DNA from: Burkholderiales bacterium
Lineage (GTDB): Bacteria; Pseudomonadota; Gammaproteobacteria; Burkholderiales; SG8-41
DNA length: 64,000 bases
NCBI GenBank assembly: GCA_030683105.1
Contig: JAUXMZ010000024.1
Location: 1-64,000, forward strand
Direction: 5' to 3'
Shown here: positions 15,525-24,129 of the stretch, one piece after another
How the letters are laid out: each line of letters starts with the position of its first letter
Numbering within the stretch: the first letter of the stretch is position 1
Notes under the pieces: model-generated
Databases searched by the model: none
The model's input: only the letters and a program-made list of their open reading frames with translations
What the model was told of the DNA's origin: nothing
Made by a program: the position numbers and the translations under genes

Positions 15525-17198
15525 TTTTTTAAGCTCGCGGCGTGAGAATTCAAGCTGTGCCGCATCCTTCGAGTTTCTGAGCAGCCACTCGAACTGCATG
15601 CGAGCATCGTCCTTGTAGCCGGCACGCGCCAGATTAAGGGCAGCGAGCAGCCGCGCCTGCAATGCGAGGGCATCGGGCGGGCGGCCGTCGGCCACCAGCG
15701 CCGAGCGCAGATAATAATCCGCGGCAACCGGAAACTGACTGGTGCCTTCGTGAATACGGCCCAGCGCGAACAGCACGCTGCGCTGTTGTGCCGGGCCGGC
15801 CAGCGGCAGCAGCGTTTCGAACAATTCTTTGGCCAGATCGGTCTTTCCGGCATCCAGTATTTCCTGCGCCAGGACCGCGCTGCGCTGTGCGAGTTCGGCA
15901 GACAGCGCTTTTCTGTTGATGAGAACGGTTTTGAGCGCCGCCGCGGCGCGGTCCACCATGCCGGCGCGCAGCGCCGCAGCCGCGATGCGCAACTGCCACT
16001 CCTCGGCGCCGACATTGGCCGGCGTATTTAATCCCTGCCAGAAACGCAGCGCAACCGCCGGCAGATTGTGGCTGTCCGCGATCCCGCCCAGCAGGTAGCG
16101 CGCCTGGTGGTCGATGGCGTCAACCTCAATGCCGGCAAGCTGAAACAACCGCAGCGCCGCCAGTTCGCGCTTGCCGGATTGCAGCGACAGCACGATCTGC
16201 AACTGGGCATGGTGGCGTGTTTCGCGACTCTGGCCCTGTTGTGCAAGCTGGGCAAACAGCGCCCGCGACACGAACGGCCGGGTTGAGAGCTGCCGCGCCG
16301 CGAAACTGGCCCAGGTCGCGTCGTCTCCGGTCAGCAACTGATTCTGGTTGCCGGCCTCCTGCGCCGTCGCAAGATAAACCTGCCATAACGCCTGAACTTG
16401 CCCCGCCTGTTGTTGCGGCGACCGCGCACCGGCAAGAATGGTCTCCAGGGATTCGATCTGCAGTGCCCGGTTTTTCTGCAGCACCGCCACGTGCTCGAGT
16501 ACCTGCCAATAGACCATGCTGTTGCTTTTAGCGAGTTGCGCCCGCGCCTGCGCGCTTGCCGTATCCGCCGAGATCAGTCCGGCCCGAAGCCGCAGCAGGA
16601 GTTTCACCGGACTCGCATCATCGACGCCGCCGAGCCAGTTGACCGCTTCTTTTGCCATGCCGAGCTCGAGCAGAGCGCTCACGAAGCGCGTCGCAGTGTC
16701 GCGATCAAGCGGCTGATAATCCTGCTGATAGCGCAGCATGCTGTGGAACGCTGCATTGCCCTGCCTGTCGGCGACATGGCTCTCGATGACCAGCAACCTT
16801 AGCTCTTTCGCCTCGCCGGGCCCGGGGCTCAGCTGCCACAGAACACGCGCAGCATGTTCGCGCGCGAGCGCGCCCTGGCCGGTCCCGACTGCGGCGCGCA
16901 CGGCAAGCATCAGGATGCCGCGCAATGGTGCGACCGGCATGTTCGCGGGCATGATGTTCGCCCGCTGCAGCAGATCCGATTGACGGCCGAGCTGGTGCAG
17001 CAGATTGAGGCGCAGCGCCTCCCATTCCGCCCAGCGCGGCGCAGCGGTATCCCGCGGCTGCGACTGCTCGACGCGATTGAGCGCAAGCTGCAGCGCGCCC
17101 GCGCTTACCAGCCGCCGCGTCAGATCCAGCGCATCAGGGTCTTGTGCTGAGACCGCCCCCGATGCCCAGAGCAGCAAAACGACCAGCAGTTTTTTCAT
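15519..17198 (-). CDS. Secreted alpha-helical repeat (TPR-like) protein
   Basis: A 559-residue protein with a Sec signal peptide (MKKLLVVLLLWASGAVSAQ) followed by almost entirely helical, Ala/Leu/Arg-rich sequence with irregular TPR-like pairs, for example at about 440-530. It contains no enzyme motif. Periplasmic solenoid proteins of this kind serve as assembly or interaction scaffolds. The partner is not indicated by neighbours: the AEC gene converges on it, and rplS lies upstream behind a terminator. Function unknown. Confidence 0.7.
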   Translation of the reverse strand: MKKLLVVLLLWASGAVSAQDPDALDLTRRLVSAGALQLALNRVEQSQPRDTAAPRWAEWEALRLNLLHQLGRQSDLLQRANIMPANMPVAPLRGILMLAVRAAVGTGQGALAREHAARVLWQLSPGPGEAKELRLLVIESHVADRQGNAAFHSMLRYQQDYQPLDRDTATRFVSALLELGMAKEAVNWLGGVDDASPVKLLLRLRAGLISADTASAQARAQLAKSNSMVYWQVLEHVAVLQKNRALQIESLETILAGARSPQQQAGQVQALWQVYLATAQEAGNQNQLLTGDDATWASFAARQLSTRPFVSRALFAQLAQQGQSRETRHHAQLQIVLSLQSGKRELAALRLFQLAGIEVDAIDHQARYLLGGIADSHNLPAVALRFWQGLNTPANVGAEEWQLRIAAAALRAGMVDRAAAALKTVLINRKALSAELAQRSAVLAQEILDAGKTDLAKELFETLLPLAGPAQQRSVLFALGRIHEGTSQFPVAADYYLRSALVADGRPPDALALQARLLAALNLARAGYKDDARMQFEWLLRNSKDAAQLEFSRRELKKL

Positions 17199-17243
17199 CA
17201 GCTTATTTTATCCCTGCTTCTGAAGATGCGGAATCGCGGACAT

Positions 17244-17275
17244 AAAAAAAGGCGGCAGCAGCCGCCTTTTTAAAA
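17244..17275. terminator. Bidirectional intrinsic terminator after rplS
   Basis: The perfect stem GGCGGC/GCCGCC with loop AGCA is flanked by an A-run on one side and a T-run on the other. It ends the rpsP-rimM-trmD-rplS operon 12 bp after the rplS stop. Confidence 0.85.
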
Positions 17276-17287
17276 GTTTCAGTGCGC

Positions 17288-17710
17288 TTACTCCTGCGCT
17301 GGCTCTTCCGCCGTTACCGGAGTAGCGCTGGCGACTGCTGCCGGGAAGCGGTGGGCCAGTTTCTCCTTGATGCGTGCGGCTTTGCCCGAACGCTGGCGCA
17401 GATAATAGAGCTTGGAGCGGCCAACGTCGCCGCGACGCTTGACCTCGATGCTGGCGATCAGCGGCGAATAGGTCTGAAACGTGCGCTCTACGCCCTCGCC
17501 CGAGGCGATTTTGCGCACGATGAACGAGGAGTTAAGGCCCCGGTTGCGCTTGCCTATCACCACGCCTTCATAAGCCTGCAGACGCTTGCGCTCGCCTTCC
17601 ACCACTTTGACGCTGACCACAACGGTGTCGCCCGCAGCGAATGCGGGAATGGTTTTCTCCAGCCGTTGGATTTCTTCCTGCTCAAGCTGTTTGATAATGT
17701 CCATGTTCAT
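17288..17710 (-). CDS. rplS: 50S ribosomal protein L19
   Basis: A 140-residue L19, recognised by [36 protein letters not shown] and [19 protein letters not shown]. It lies at the 30S/50S interface. The last 25 or so residues (from about 115) form an Ala/Glu-rich tail longer than in E. coli L19 (115 residues), as often seen in betaproteobacteria. It overlaps trmD by four bases (ATGA) and is the last gene of the operon. Confidence 0.96.
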   Translation of the reverse strand: MNMDIIKQLEQEEIQRLEKTIPAFAAGDTVVVSVKVVEGERKRLQAYEGVVIGKRNRGLNSSFIVRKIASGEGVERTFQTYSPLIASIEVKRRGDVGRSKLYYLRQRSGKAARIKEKLAHRFPAAVASATPVTAEEPAQE

Positions 17711-18465
17711 GCTCCTTGCACTTCTTTCTTAAAATCGTCCAGCAACGCGCGCTCCACATCGGTCAACTCGCGCTGCTCCAGCAAATCCGGCCGCCGCTGC
17801 CAGGTCCTGCCCAGCGCCTGCTTCAGGCGCCAGCGGTTAATCTCGGCATGGTTGCCCGAAAGCAACACCGGTGGCACCGCCTCGTCTTCATATACTTCCG
17901 GCCGCGTGTAGTGCGGGTGGTCAAGCAACCCGCCGACGAATGAATCCTGGGCCGCCGACTCGGCATCACCGAGCACGCCCGGCATTTGCCGCACCACACA
18001 GTCCATTACCACCATCGCGGCAAGCTCACCGCCCGAAATCACATAATCGCCGATCGAAATCTCATCGTCGATACTGCGCTGAATCAGGCGCTCATCCACA
18101 CCCTCGTAGCGCCCGGCCAGCATCACCACCCCCTGCGCCTGCGACAACTCCATCACCAGCCGGTGATTGAGCGGCCGCCCCTGCGGCGACAGGTGAATCA
18201 CGCGCGAGTTTTTTACACCCGAGCTTTTCTGCCGCTGACGCGCCGCCGAAATTGCCTTTTCCAGCGGGTCCACCATCATCACCATGCCGGGACCGCCGCC
18301 ATACGGCCGGTCGTCCACGGTGCGGTAACTGTTGGCGGCGAAATCACGCGGATTCCACAGCACCAGCTGGTAGAACCCCTTGTCGTGCGCCCGCCCCGTC
18401 ACTCCGCATTCGGTGACGGCCTCAAACATCGACGGGAACAGTGTGACAACATCGAACTGGAACAT
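17707..18465 (-). CDS. trmD: tRNA (guanine37-N1)-methyltransferase
   Basis: A 252-residue SPOUT methyltransferase that makes m1G37 in tRNAs reading CNN and related codons, preventing frameshifts. Trefoil-knot blocks are [24 protein letters not shown] and [17 protein letters not shown]. The start [11 protein letters not shown] at 18465 overlaps the rimM stop (TGATG); the longer frame to 18558 is rimM read out of frame. Confidence 0.97.
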   Translation of the reverse strand: MFQFDVVTLFPSMFEAVTECGVTGRAHDKGFYQLVLWNPRDFAANSYRTVDDRPYGGGPGMVMMVDPLEKAISAARQRQKSSGVKNSRVIHLSPQGRPLNHRLVMELSQAQGVVMLAGRYEGVDERLIQRSIDDEISIGDYVISGGELAAMVVMDCVVRQMPGVLGDAESAAQDSFVGGLLDHPHYTRPEVYEDEAVPPVLLSGNHAEINRWRLKQALGRTWQRRPDLLEQRELTDVERALLDDFKKEVQGA

Positions 18466-18950
18466 CAGTAATCCGCGCCCCAATCCACCCTGATCTCGCC
18501 CGCTGCAAGATCGACCGCCTGAATCACATCCGCAATGAATGGGATCAGCCGTTCGCACTCGCCTTGCACTACCAGCACATCATTCGCTCCGGTTTCCAGT
18601 ATCCGGGTCACTTCACCGAAATCCTGGGCCGCGCTGTTTACCACCCTGAGCCCGATCAGATCGGCCCAGTAAAATTCGTTTGCTCCCGGCCGCGGCAAAA
18701 CGTCGCGGGTTACTGCAACCTGCTTGCCCCGAAACTCCAGCGCGGTTTCGCGGTCTTCGCATCCCTCGAGTTTTGCGACGACCCCGCGTCCCTGAGGTTT
18801 TGCCTCTACAACCCGATACTGCCGCCAATCGCCGTCACGGCCCAGCCACCACGTATCTAACGCGGACAAACAGTCCGACTCTGCGGTGAACGGCTGGATT
18901 TTGAGCCAGCCCTTGATTCCAAACGGGGCCAAAATCCGCCCCATCACCAC
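18465..18950 (-). CDS. rimM: Ribosome maturation factor RimM
   Basis: Encodes the 30S maturation factor that binds S19 and helps 16S rRNA processing. The RimM barrel ([20 protein letters not shown]) is followed by a PRC-type C-terminal domain ([29 protein letters not shown]). About 161 residues if started at the GTG at 18950; the ATG at 18944 is an alternative. The gap to rpsP is only a few bases. Confidence 0.93.
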   Translation of the reverse strand: MVMGRILAPFGIKGWLKIQPFTAESDCLSALDTWWLGRDGDWRQYRVVEAKPQGRGVVAKLEGCEDRETALEFRGKQVAVTRDVLPRPGANEFYWADLIGLRVVNSAAQDFGEVTRILETGANDVLVVQGECERLIPFIADVIQAVDLAAGEIRVDWGADY

Positions 18951-18957
18951 CAGATCG

Positions 18958-19212
18958 TCAGGCGACTTTTTGGTCGCCAAACTGTTTGACAAGACGCGCC
19001 ACGGTGTGTGACAGCTGCGCGCCCTGGGACTGCCAGTGTTGCAGGCGTTCCTTGTTGATGCGCAGCATCTCCTGCCCTTCGGGTGCTTTGGGGTTGTAAA
19101 ACCCGACGCGCTCGATGAACCGACCGTCACGGGCGCGGCGGGAATCGGCCACAACCAGATTGAAAAACGGACGCTTTTTGGCGCCGCCGCGTGCTAAACG
19201 TATAACGACCAT
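18958..19212 (-). CDS. rpsP: 30S ribosomal protein S16
   Basis: An 84-residue S16 ([20 protein letters not shown], then [13 protein letters not shown] and [13 protein letters not shown]). First gene of the rpsP-rimM-trmD-rplS operon, the standard proteobacterial order, with a promoter at 19249-19278. Confidence 0.97.
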   Translation of the reverse strand: MVVIRLARGGAKKRPFFNLVVADSRRARDGRFIERVGFYNPKAPEGQEMLRINKERLQHWQSQGAQLSHTVARLVKQFGDQKVA

Positions 19213-19248
19213 GGGATACCTGCTGCGAGGAAATGCGGAAAGGGCGTG

Positions 19249-19278
19249 ATTTTACGCTATTTTTTGCGTTCAGTGCAA
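19249..19278 (-). promoter_or_regulatory. Promoter of the rpsP operon
   Basis: On the minus strand TTGCAC (19278-19273) and TAAAAT (19254-19249) are spaced by 18 bases, 37 bases ahead of the rpsP start codon. Confidence 0.6.
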
Positions 19279-19360
19279 GAAGTAACCCATGCCGGGATGA
19301 ACTGTCTGGCGCCGCGCGAAGACACTGTCCGCACTCAGGATCATGATTGTATGGGTTATT

Positions 19361-19386
19361 ATAACATGTTGTTTTATTGCTATAAT
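19361..19386 (+). promoter_or_regulatory. Extended -10 promoter and palindrome upstream of nitroreductase
   Basis: TGCTATAAT (19378-19386) is a perfect extended -10 element. Immediately upstream, ATAACATGTTGT (19361-19372) differs by one base from the palindrome at 185-196 ahead of the GST gene and covers the -20 to -30 zone, a good place for repressor control. Confidence 0.5.
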
Positions 19387-19432
19387 TTTACGATCAGCGC
19401 AAGATCACCGTCATTAATCAGAGGAAGCCGGC

Positions 19433-20284
19433 ATGGATGAACAGGCATTATCGTTAAAGCTACGCATCGAAAACGCGGTCAGCGAACGATTCGGCGAGGT
19501 GATAGACGCAGCAGGTACCGGGGCCGGCGGCGCAGAGCTTGCGCGCCTGGTCGAGCACCGCTCGCACCGCAAATTCACCCCGCAGGCTATCGATGCCGGG
19601 TTGTTGCGCATGCTGTTCGCATGCGCGCTCTCGGCCCCATCCAAGAGCGATCTGCAACAGGCCGACATCGTGCATGTCGCCGATCGCGCCAAGGTAAAAA
19701 CCATCGTCACCCTGATTCCCGACATGCCCTGGATCGATGACGCACCGCTATTTCTTGTTTTCTGCGGCAACAACCGGCGCATCCGCCAGATCGGCCTGAT
19801 GCGCGGCAAGCCGTTTGTCAACGACCACCTCGACCATTTCATGAATGCCGCGGTCGATGCCGGACTGGTCATGATGAATTTCATCCGCGCCGCGGAGGCG
19901 GTGGGGCTGGGCTGTTGTCCGATCAGCGCGGTGCGCAATCACTGCGGTCGTGTCAGCGAACTGCTGGGCCTGCCGGATCACGTGTTCCCGTTAGCGGGTC
20001 TGGCCGTCGGCTACCCGGCCTTACCCGGGAAAATCAGCCCGCGGCTGCCGTTGGATGTGACCGTGCACACCGATCATTTCGATGAAACCCTGCTGACGGA
20101 AAAAATCGACAGCTACGATCACCGCCGGCACCAGCTTCAGCCGTACCGCAGGCAACGTCATATGGATCTTTACGGCACATCTGGATTCTATGGCTGGTCG
20201 GAAGACAAGGCCCGCCAGTACTCGGTGCCCGAACGCGCGGACTTCGGAGAATTCATCCGCAGCAAGGGGTTCACCCTCGGCTGA
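19433..20284 (+). CDS. Nitroreductase family flavoenzyme (NfsA/FRP-like)
   Basis: A 283-residue FMN-dependent oxidoreductase. HRSHRKFTPQAIDAGLL and CALSAPSKSDLQQADIVHV form the FMN-binding start, DAGLVMMNFIRAAEAVGLGCCPI the dimer and isoalloxazine region, and the RRQRH tract near residue 240 resembles the arginine-rich NADPH contact of NfsA-type enzymes. It reduces nitro groups, quinones or flavins with NAD(P)H. AGAGGA lies 8 bases before the ATG. It stands alone between rpsP and ffh with its own promoter. Confidence 0.88.
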   Translation: MDEQALSLKLRIENAVSERFGEVIDAAGTGAGGAELARLVEHRSHRKFTPQAIDAGLLRMLFACALSAPSKSDLQQADIVHVADRAKVKTIVTLIPDMPWIDDAPLFLVFCGNNRRIRQIGLMRGKPFVNDHLDHFMNAAVDAGLVMMNFIRAAEAVGLGCCPISAVRNHCGRVSELLGLPDHVFPLAGLAVGYPALPGKISPRLPLDVTVHTDHFDETLLTEKIDSYDHRRHQLQPYRRQRHMDLYGTSGFYGWSEDKARQYSVPERADFGEFIRSKGFTLG

Positions 20285-20364
20285 AGTTGGGCCATGCCGT
20301 CCTGGCTGCCGCGTGATCTGCGGTGGCTTTCACGCTGCGCAAAAGTTCCCCCTCAGAACACCTG

Positions 20365-21717
20365 TCAGTGCCTGCCCGGGAACATCCCTTTCATCGACCG
20401 CATCATTTTCTGCATGCCGCCTTTGGCCATCATTTTCATCATTTTCTGCGTCTGTTCGAACTGGCTGAGCAGGCGGTTGACTTCCTGCACCGAAACGCCG
20501 GCACCGGCAGCGATGCGGCGCTTGCGGGACGCCTTGAGCAGATCCGGCTTGGCCCGCTCCTCGCGTGTCATCGAGTTGACGATGCCCTCAATGCGGCCGA
20601 TGGCCTTGTCGTCCATCTGCGGCGCCCCCTGAGCCATTTGCGCGAGATTGCCGGGAAGCTTGTCCATGAGCGCCGTCACGCCGCCCATTTTTCTCATCTG
20701 TGCGAACTGCTGTTTGAAATCCTCGAGGTCGAACCCCTTGCCCGACTTGACCTTGTGCGCCAGCTTCTCGGCGGCGTCGCGGTCTACGCCTTTTTGCACC
20801 TCCTCGATCAGGGACAGCACGTCGCCCATGCCGAGGATGCGCGAGGCCATACGGTCGGGATGGAAGGCCTCGAGTCCATCGAGTTTCTCGCCAACGCCTG
20901 CGAACTTGATCGGCTTGCCGGTGACGTGCCGCACCGAGAGCGCCGCGCCGCCGCGCGCATCGCCATCGAGCTTGGTGAGCACAACTCCGGTCAACGGCAG
21001 CGCTTGGGCAAACGCTTTGGCGGTATTGACCGCGTCCTGCCCCTGCATCGCATCCACGATGAACAGCGTTTCGATGGGCTTGAGTTCGGCGTGCAGGTCG
21101 CTGATCTCGCGCATCATCACTTCGTCAATCGCGAGCCGTCCCGCCGTATCGACAATCAGCACCTCATGATAATGCTTGCGGGCAAAATCGAGCGCTGCCC
21201 GCGCGATGGCAACCGGTTTCTCCCCCGGCGCAGACGGGAAAAAATCCGCGCCCACCTGCGCCGCCACTATTTTGAGCTGCTCGATTGCGGCCGGGCGGTA
21301 GATGTCGCAACTCACCAGCAGCACCTTCTTGCGCTGCTGCTCTTTGAGCCATTTTGCAAGTTTGCCCGAGGTGGTGGTCTTGCCCGAGCCCTGCAGGCCC
21401 GCCATCAGGATCACCGCCGGCGGCTGCGTGGCAAGATTCAGCGTATCGATCTTCTCGCCCATCAGCGCGACGAGTTCCCGATGCACCACGCCCACCACCG
21501 CCTGGCCCGGGGTCAGGCTGCCCACCACTTCCGCACCCAGCGCCTTCTCGCGGACACTGCTGATGAATTCCCTGACCACAGGCAGGGCGACGTCGGCTTC
21601 CAGGAGTGCCATCCGCACTTCTCTGAGCGCCTCCTGGATGTTGGCTTCAGTGATTCGGGCCTCGCCGCGCAGCGTTTTGACGACGCGCGACAGGCGGTTG
21701 GTCAGGTTATCGAACAT
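20365..21717 (-). CDS. ffh: Signal recognition particle protein
   Basis: The 450-residue SRP54 GTPase that targets membrane proteins with 4.5S RNA. The N domain covers about 1-90. The G domain includes GLQGSGKTTTSGKLA, DTAGRLAID and TKLDGDARGG, and the Met-rich M domain from about 300 ends in KMMKMMAKGGMQKMM. Its start codon is only 23 bp from that of the divergent CcsA-like gene, so its promoter must lie at least partly inside that gene. Confidence 0.98.
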   Translation of the reverse strand: MFDNLTNRLSRVVKTLRGEARITEANIQEALREVRMALLEADVALPVVREFISSVREKALGAEVVGSLTPGQAVVGVVHRELVALMGEKIDTLNLATQPPAVILMAGLQGSGKTTTSGKLAKWLKEQQRKKVLLVSCDIYRPAAIEQLKIVAAQVGADFFPSAPGEKPVAIARAALDFARKHYHEVLIVDTAGRLAIDEVMMREISDLHAELKPIETLFIVDAMQGQDAVNTAKAFAQALPLTGVVLTKLDGDARGGAALSVRHVTGKPIKFAGVGEKLDGLEAFHPDRMASRILGMGDVLSLIEEVQKGVDRDAAEKLAHKVKSGKGFDLEDFKQQFAQMRKMGGVTALMDKLPGNLAQMAQGAPQMDDKAIGRIEGIVNSMTREERAKPDLLKASRKRRIAAGAGVSVQEVNRLLSQFEQTQKMMKMMAKGGMQKMMRSMKGMFPGRH

Positions 21718-21740
21718 GGGCTTGAATGGTGTAAACTTTC

Positions 21741-22577
21741 ATGGATATGTCTGGAATTCTACCGTATCTGATCAACGCGCTGCTGTATTCGGCACTCGCT
21801 GCCTATTTCTGGCGCACCCGCTGGGCGAACGCTGACAGTCCGTACCCCAAGGCGCCGCCGGCGCAGGCGTACGAACACTATGCAGTGCTGCTGCCGCTGG
21901 GCCTGCACACCGTGCTGCTCGCGCAATCGGCGTTCGGCGGACACGGGCTTTACCTTGGCATCGGCAACGCCATCTCGGCCATTTTATGGCTGACTGTGCT
22001 GATCTACTGGGTGGGAAATTTCTTTCAAAGACTGGAGGGCCTGCAATCGCTGGTCATGCCGGTCGCGGCTGCCGCCGCCTTGCTGCCGGCCGTGTTCCCG
22101 CCGCTCAACCCGCTGCCCAACACCGAACTCTCGGCCTTCAGGATTCATTTGCTGATTGCCCTGCTTGCTTACAGTCTGTTTACGATCGCATCGCTGCATG
22201 TGCTGCTGATGGCGCTGCTGGAGCGGCGCCTGCACGATGGATCGCTGCCCGGGATGCTGCGGAACATGCCGCCGCTGCTGACCATGGAGACGCTGTTGTT
22301 TCGCATCATCTGGGCAGGCTTTATCGTGCTCACGCTGACGCTGGCGAGCGGTGTGATTTATTCGGAAGAACTGTTCGGCAAAGCTGCCAAATTCAATCAC
22401 AAAACGGTGTTTGGCGTGCTGTCATGGCTGATTTTCGCCGCATTGTTATTTGGCCGGCATATCTACGGCTGGCGCGGCCGCGTCGCGGTGCGCTGGACGC
22501 TCGCTGGATTTCTCGCACTGGTGCTCGCCTATATCGGCAGCAAGTTTATTCTTGAAGTGATCCTCGGCCGGGTCTGA
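21741..22577 (+). CDS. Cytochrome c assembly (CcsA/YpjD/HemX-like) inner-membrane protein
   Basis: A 278-residue membrane protein with about eight helices. The conserved histidines of the CcsA/HemX group appear in LGLHTVLLAQSAFG, RIHLLIALLAYSLF and NHKTVFGVLSWLIFA. Members handle heme or assist cytochrome c biogenesis; this short version is usually found beside ffh in proteobacteria and its exact role is not established. An ATG six bases further in (21747) is an alternative start. Confidence 0.85.
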   Translation: MDMSGILPYLINALLYSALAAYFWRTRWANADSPYPKAPPAQAYEHYAVLLPLGLHTVLLAQSAFGGHGLYLGIGNAISAILWLTVLIYWVGNFFQRLEGLQSLVMPVAAAAALLPAVFPPLNPLPNTELSAFRIHLLIALLAYSLFTIASLHVLLMALLERRLHDGSLPGMLRNMPPLLTMETLLFRIIWAGFIVLTLTLASGVIYSEELFGKAAKFNHKTVFGVLSWLIFAALLFGRHIYGWRGRVAVRWTLAGFLALVLAYIGSKFILEVILGRV

Positions 22578-22588
22578 GCTTAGAACCC

Positions 22589-22622
22589 GTAACATAATGA
22601 AACGCGTGATTCATTATGTTAC
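22589..22622. repeat. Perfect 13-bp inverted repeat after the CcsA-like gene
   Basis: The arms GTAACATAATGAA (22589-22601) and its complement (22610-22622) flank an 8-base loop ACGCGTGA. The stem is strong but no T-run follows, so it is a factor-dependent terminator or an mRNA stabilising hairpin at best. It fills the gap to the CNNM gene. Confidence 0.65.
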
Positions 22623-22687
22623 GAGCTCTTAGGCCGTTCGGCCTCAGCTGACAATTTGACACGGGACTCGCACGGCAAGGTGAAACC

Positions 22688-23983
22688 ATGGAAATTCTGA
22701 TTCTGGCCAGCCTGATCCTTCTCAACGGCGTGTTCGCCATGTCCGAGGTGGCGCTGCTCACCGCGCGCATGTCCAAGCTCGCAACGCTCGCCGATCAGGG
22801 AGACCCCCTGGCAGCAGCAGCCGTGAAGCTCAGCAAAGAGCCGACGCGTTTTCTATCAACCATCCAGATCGGGATCACGTCGATCGGCCTGCTCAATGGC
22901 ATCGTCGGCGAGGCGGTTTTCGCCGCGCCGCTGTCCGCGTGGTTCCAATCGCTGGGCCTGGAGCAGAAGGCAAGCAGCATCATTGCGACCGCAGTTATCG
23001 TGCTTGTCATCACCTACTTCACCATCGTCGTGGGTGAACTGGTCCCCAAGCGCCTCGGCCAGCACAACGCGGAGGGTATTGCCAGGCTGGTCGCGTGGCC
23101 GATGCGTTCGCTCGCGATGATCTCAGCCCCGTTCGTGCACCTGTTGTCGGCATCCACCGACGCCATTCTCAAGCCGCTGCTCAGACTGCTGCGCATCCGG
23201 CCCCAGGAGTCCGGTTCGCAACCGCTGTCGGTCGAGGAAATTCGCACCATCGTGCTCGAGTCCTCGAACTTCATGCCGAAAAAGCACGTCTCGATTTTGC
23301 TCAACCTGTTCGAGCTCGAGGCCATTACCGTCGACGACGTCATGGTGCCGCGCAGCCAGATCGAGGCGATCAATCTTGATTTGCCTCTGAACGAAATCAC
23401 TCAGCAGATCGTCACGGCCTACCACCGGCGGCTGCTGGTCTACCGCGGCCAGCTCGATGAGATCGTGGGCACGCTGCGGGTGCGCAACGCGCTGAATCTC
23501 ATGCAGCAGGGGGAATTTACCAAGGAGACGCTGCGCGCAAGCATGCGCGATCCGTACTTCGTTCCCTCCGGCACGCCGCTGTTCTCGCAGCTGCAGAATT
23601 TTCAGGAACGGCAGGATCGACAGAGCCTCGTGGTTGACGAGTACGGCGAGTTGATGGGGCTGGTCACGCTCGAGGATATTCTCGAGGAAATGGTCGGCGA
23701 ATTTACCACCCAGTCGCCGCTGCAAACCCGCGGTTTTTTCAAGCAGGCGGATGGCAGCTACCTGGTCGAGGGCAGCACGCTGCTAAGGGAACTGAACCGC
23801 AAACTCGGCTTCACCTTTCCGCTCGATGGCCCGAAAACGCTCAGCGGGCTGATCGTCGAGCATCTTCAGGACATTCCGGAACCCAATACCAGCGTCAAAA
23901 TCGCCGACCATCCGCTGGAAATCGTGCATACGCAGGACCGCGTCATCAAAGCAGTTCGTGTGTTTCCGCCGCAAGGCGCGTGA
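22688..23983 (+). CDS. CNNM/CorC-type hemolysin-family transporter
   Basis: A 431-residue protein with the layout DUF21 membrane domain (about 1-190, with helices such as AVIVLVITYFTIVVGELVPKR), paired CBS domains (about 205-330, with VDDVMVPRSQIEAI and VDEYGELMGLVTLEDILEE), and a C-terminal CorC/HlyC domain (about 345-425). Members are Mg2+ or Co2+ transporters or magnesium efflux factors; the older hemolysin name is not supported by a direct activity. The N-terminal stretch serves as a signal anchor. No regulatory clue is seen apart from the hairpin upstream. Confidence 0.9.
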   Translation: MEILILASLILLNGVFAMSEVALLTARMSKLATLADQGDPLAAAAVKLSKEPTRFLSTIQIGITSIGLLNGIVGEAVFAAPLSAWFQSLGLEQKASSIIATAVIVLVITYFTIVVGELVPKRLGQHNAEGIARLVAWPMRSLAMISAPFVHLLSASTDAILKPLLRLLRIRPQESGSQPLSVEEIRTIVLESSNFMPKKHVSILLNLFELEAITVDDVMVPRSQIEAINLDLPLNEITQQIVTAYHRRLLVYRGQLDEIVGTLRVRNALNLMQQGEFTKETLRASMRDPYFVPSGTPLFSQLQNFQERQDRQSLVVDEYGELMGLVTLEDILEEMVGEFTTQSPLQTRGFFKQADGSYLVEGSTLLRELNRKLGFTFPLDGPKTLSGLIVEHLQDIPEPNTSVKIADHPLEIVHTQDRVIKAVRVFPPQGA

Positions 23984-24007
23984 TAGGCTGCCGGCCGTCT
24001 GGCCTTG

Positions 24008-24027
24008 CTGCCCGGCAAGCCGGGCAG
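24008..24027. repeat. Inverted repeat between the CNNM gene and pilC
   Basis: CTGCCCGGC and its complement flank AA. It lies 25 bp after the CNNM stop and could end that transcript, but there is no T-tract. The rest of the 146-bp gap turns AT-rich towards pilC. Confidence 0.5.
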
Positions 24028-24129
24028 GGTGTGGCAAATTAGGCTTTACAAATCGGCACAAGACGCGCATCATTTTGCGAACAAACCTTTCTAACTCATT
24101 GGTTAATTTAGATAATCCAAGGACTTGCC

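Noticed and set aside
22589-22622. Inverted repeat as an intrinsic terminator
   Set aside because: Strong stem but no T-run on either side, so listed only as a repeat.
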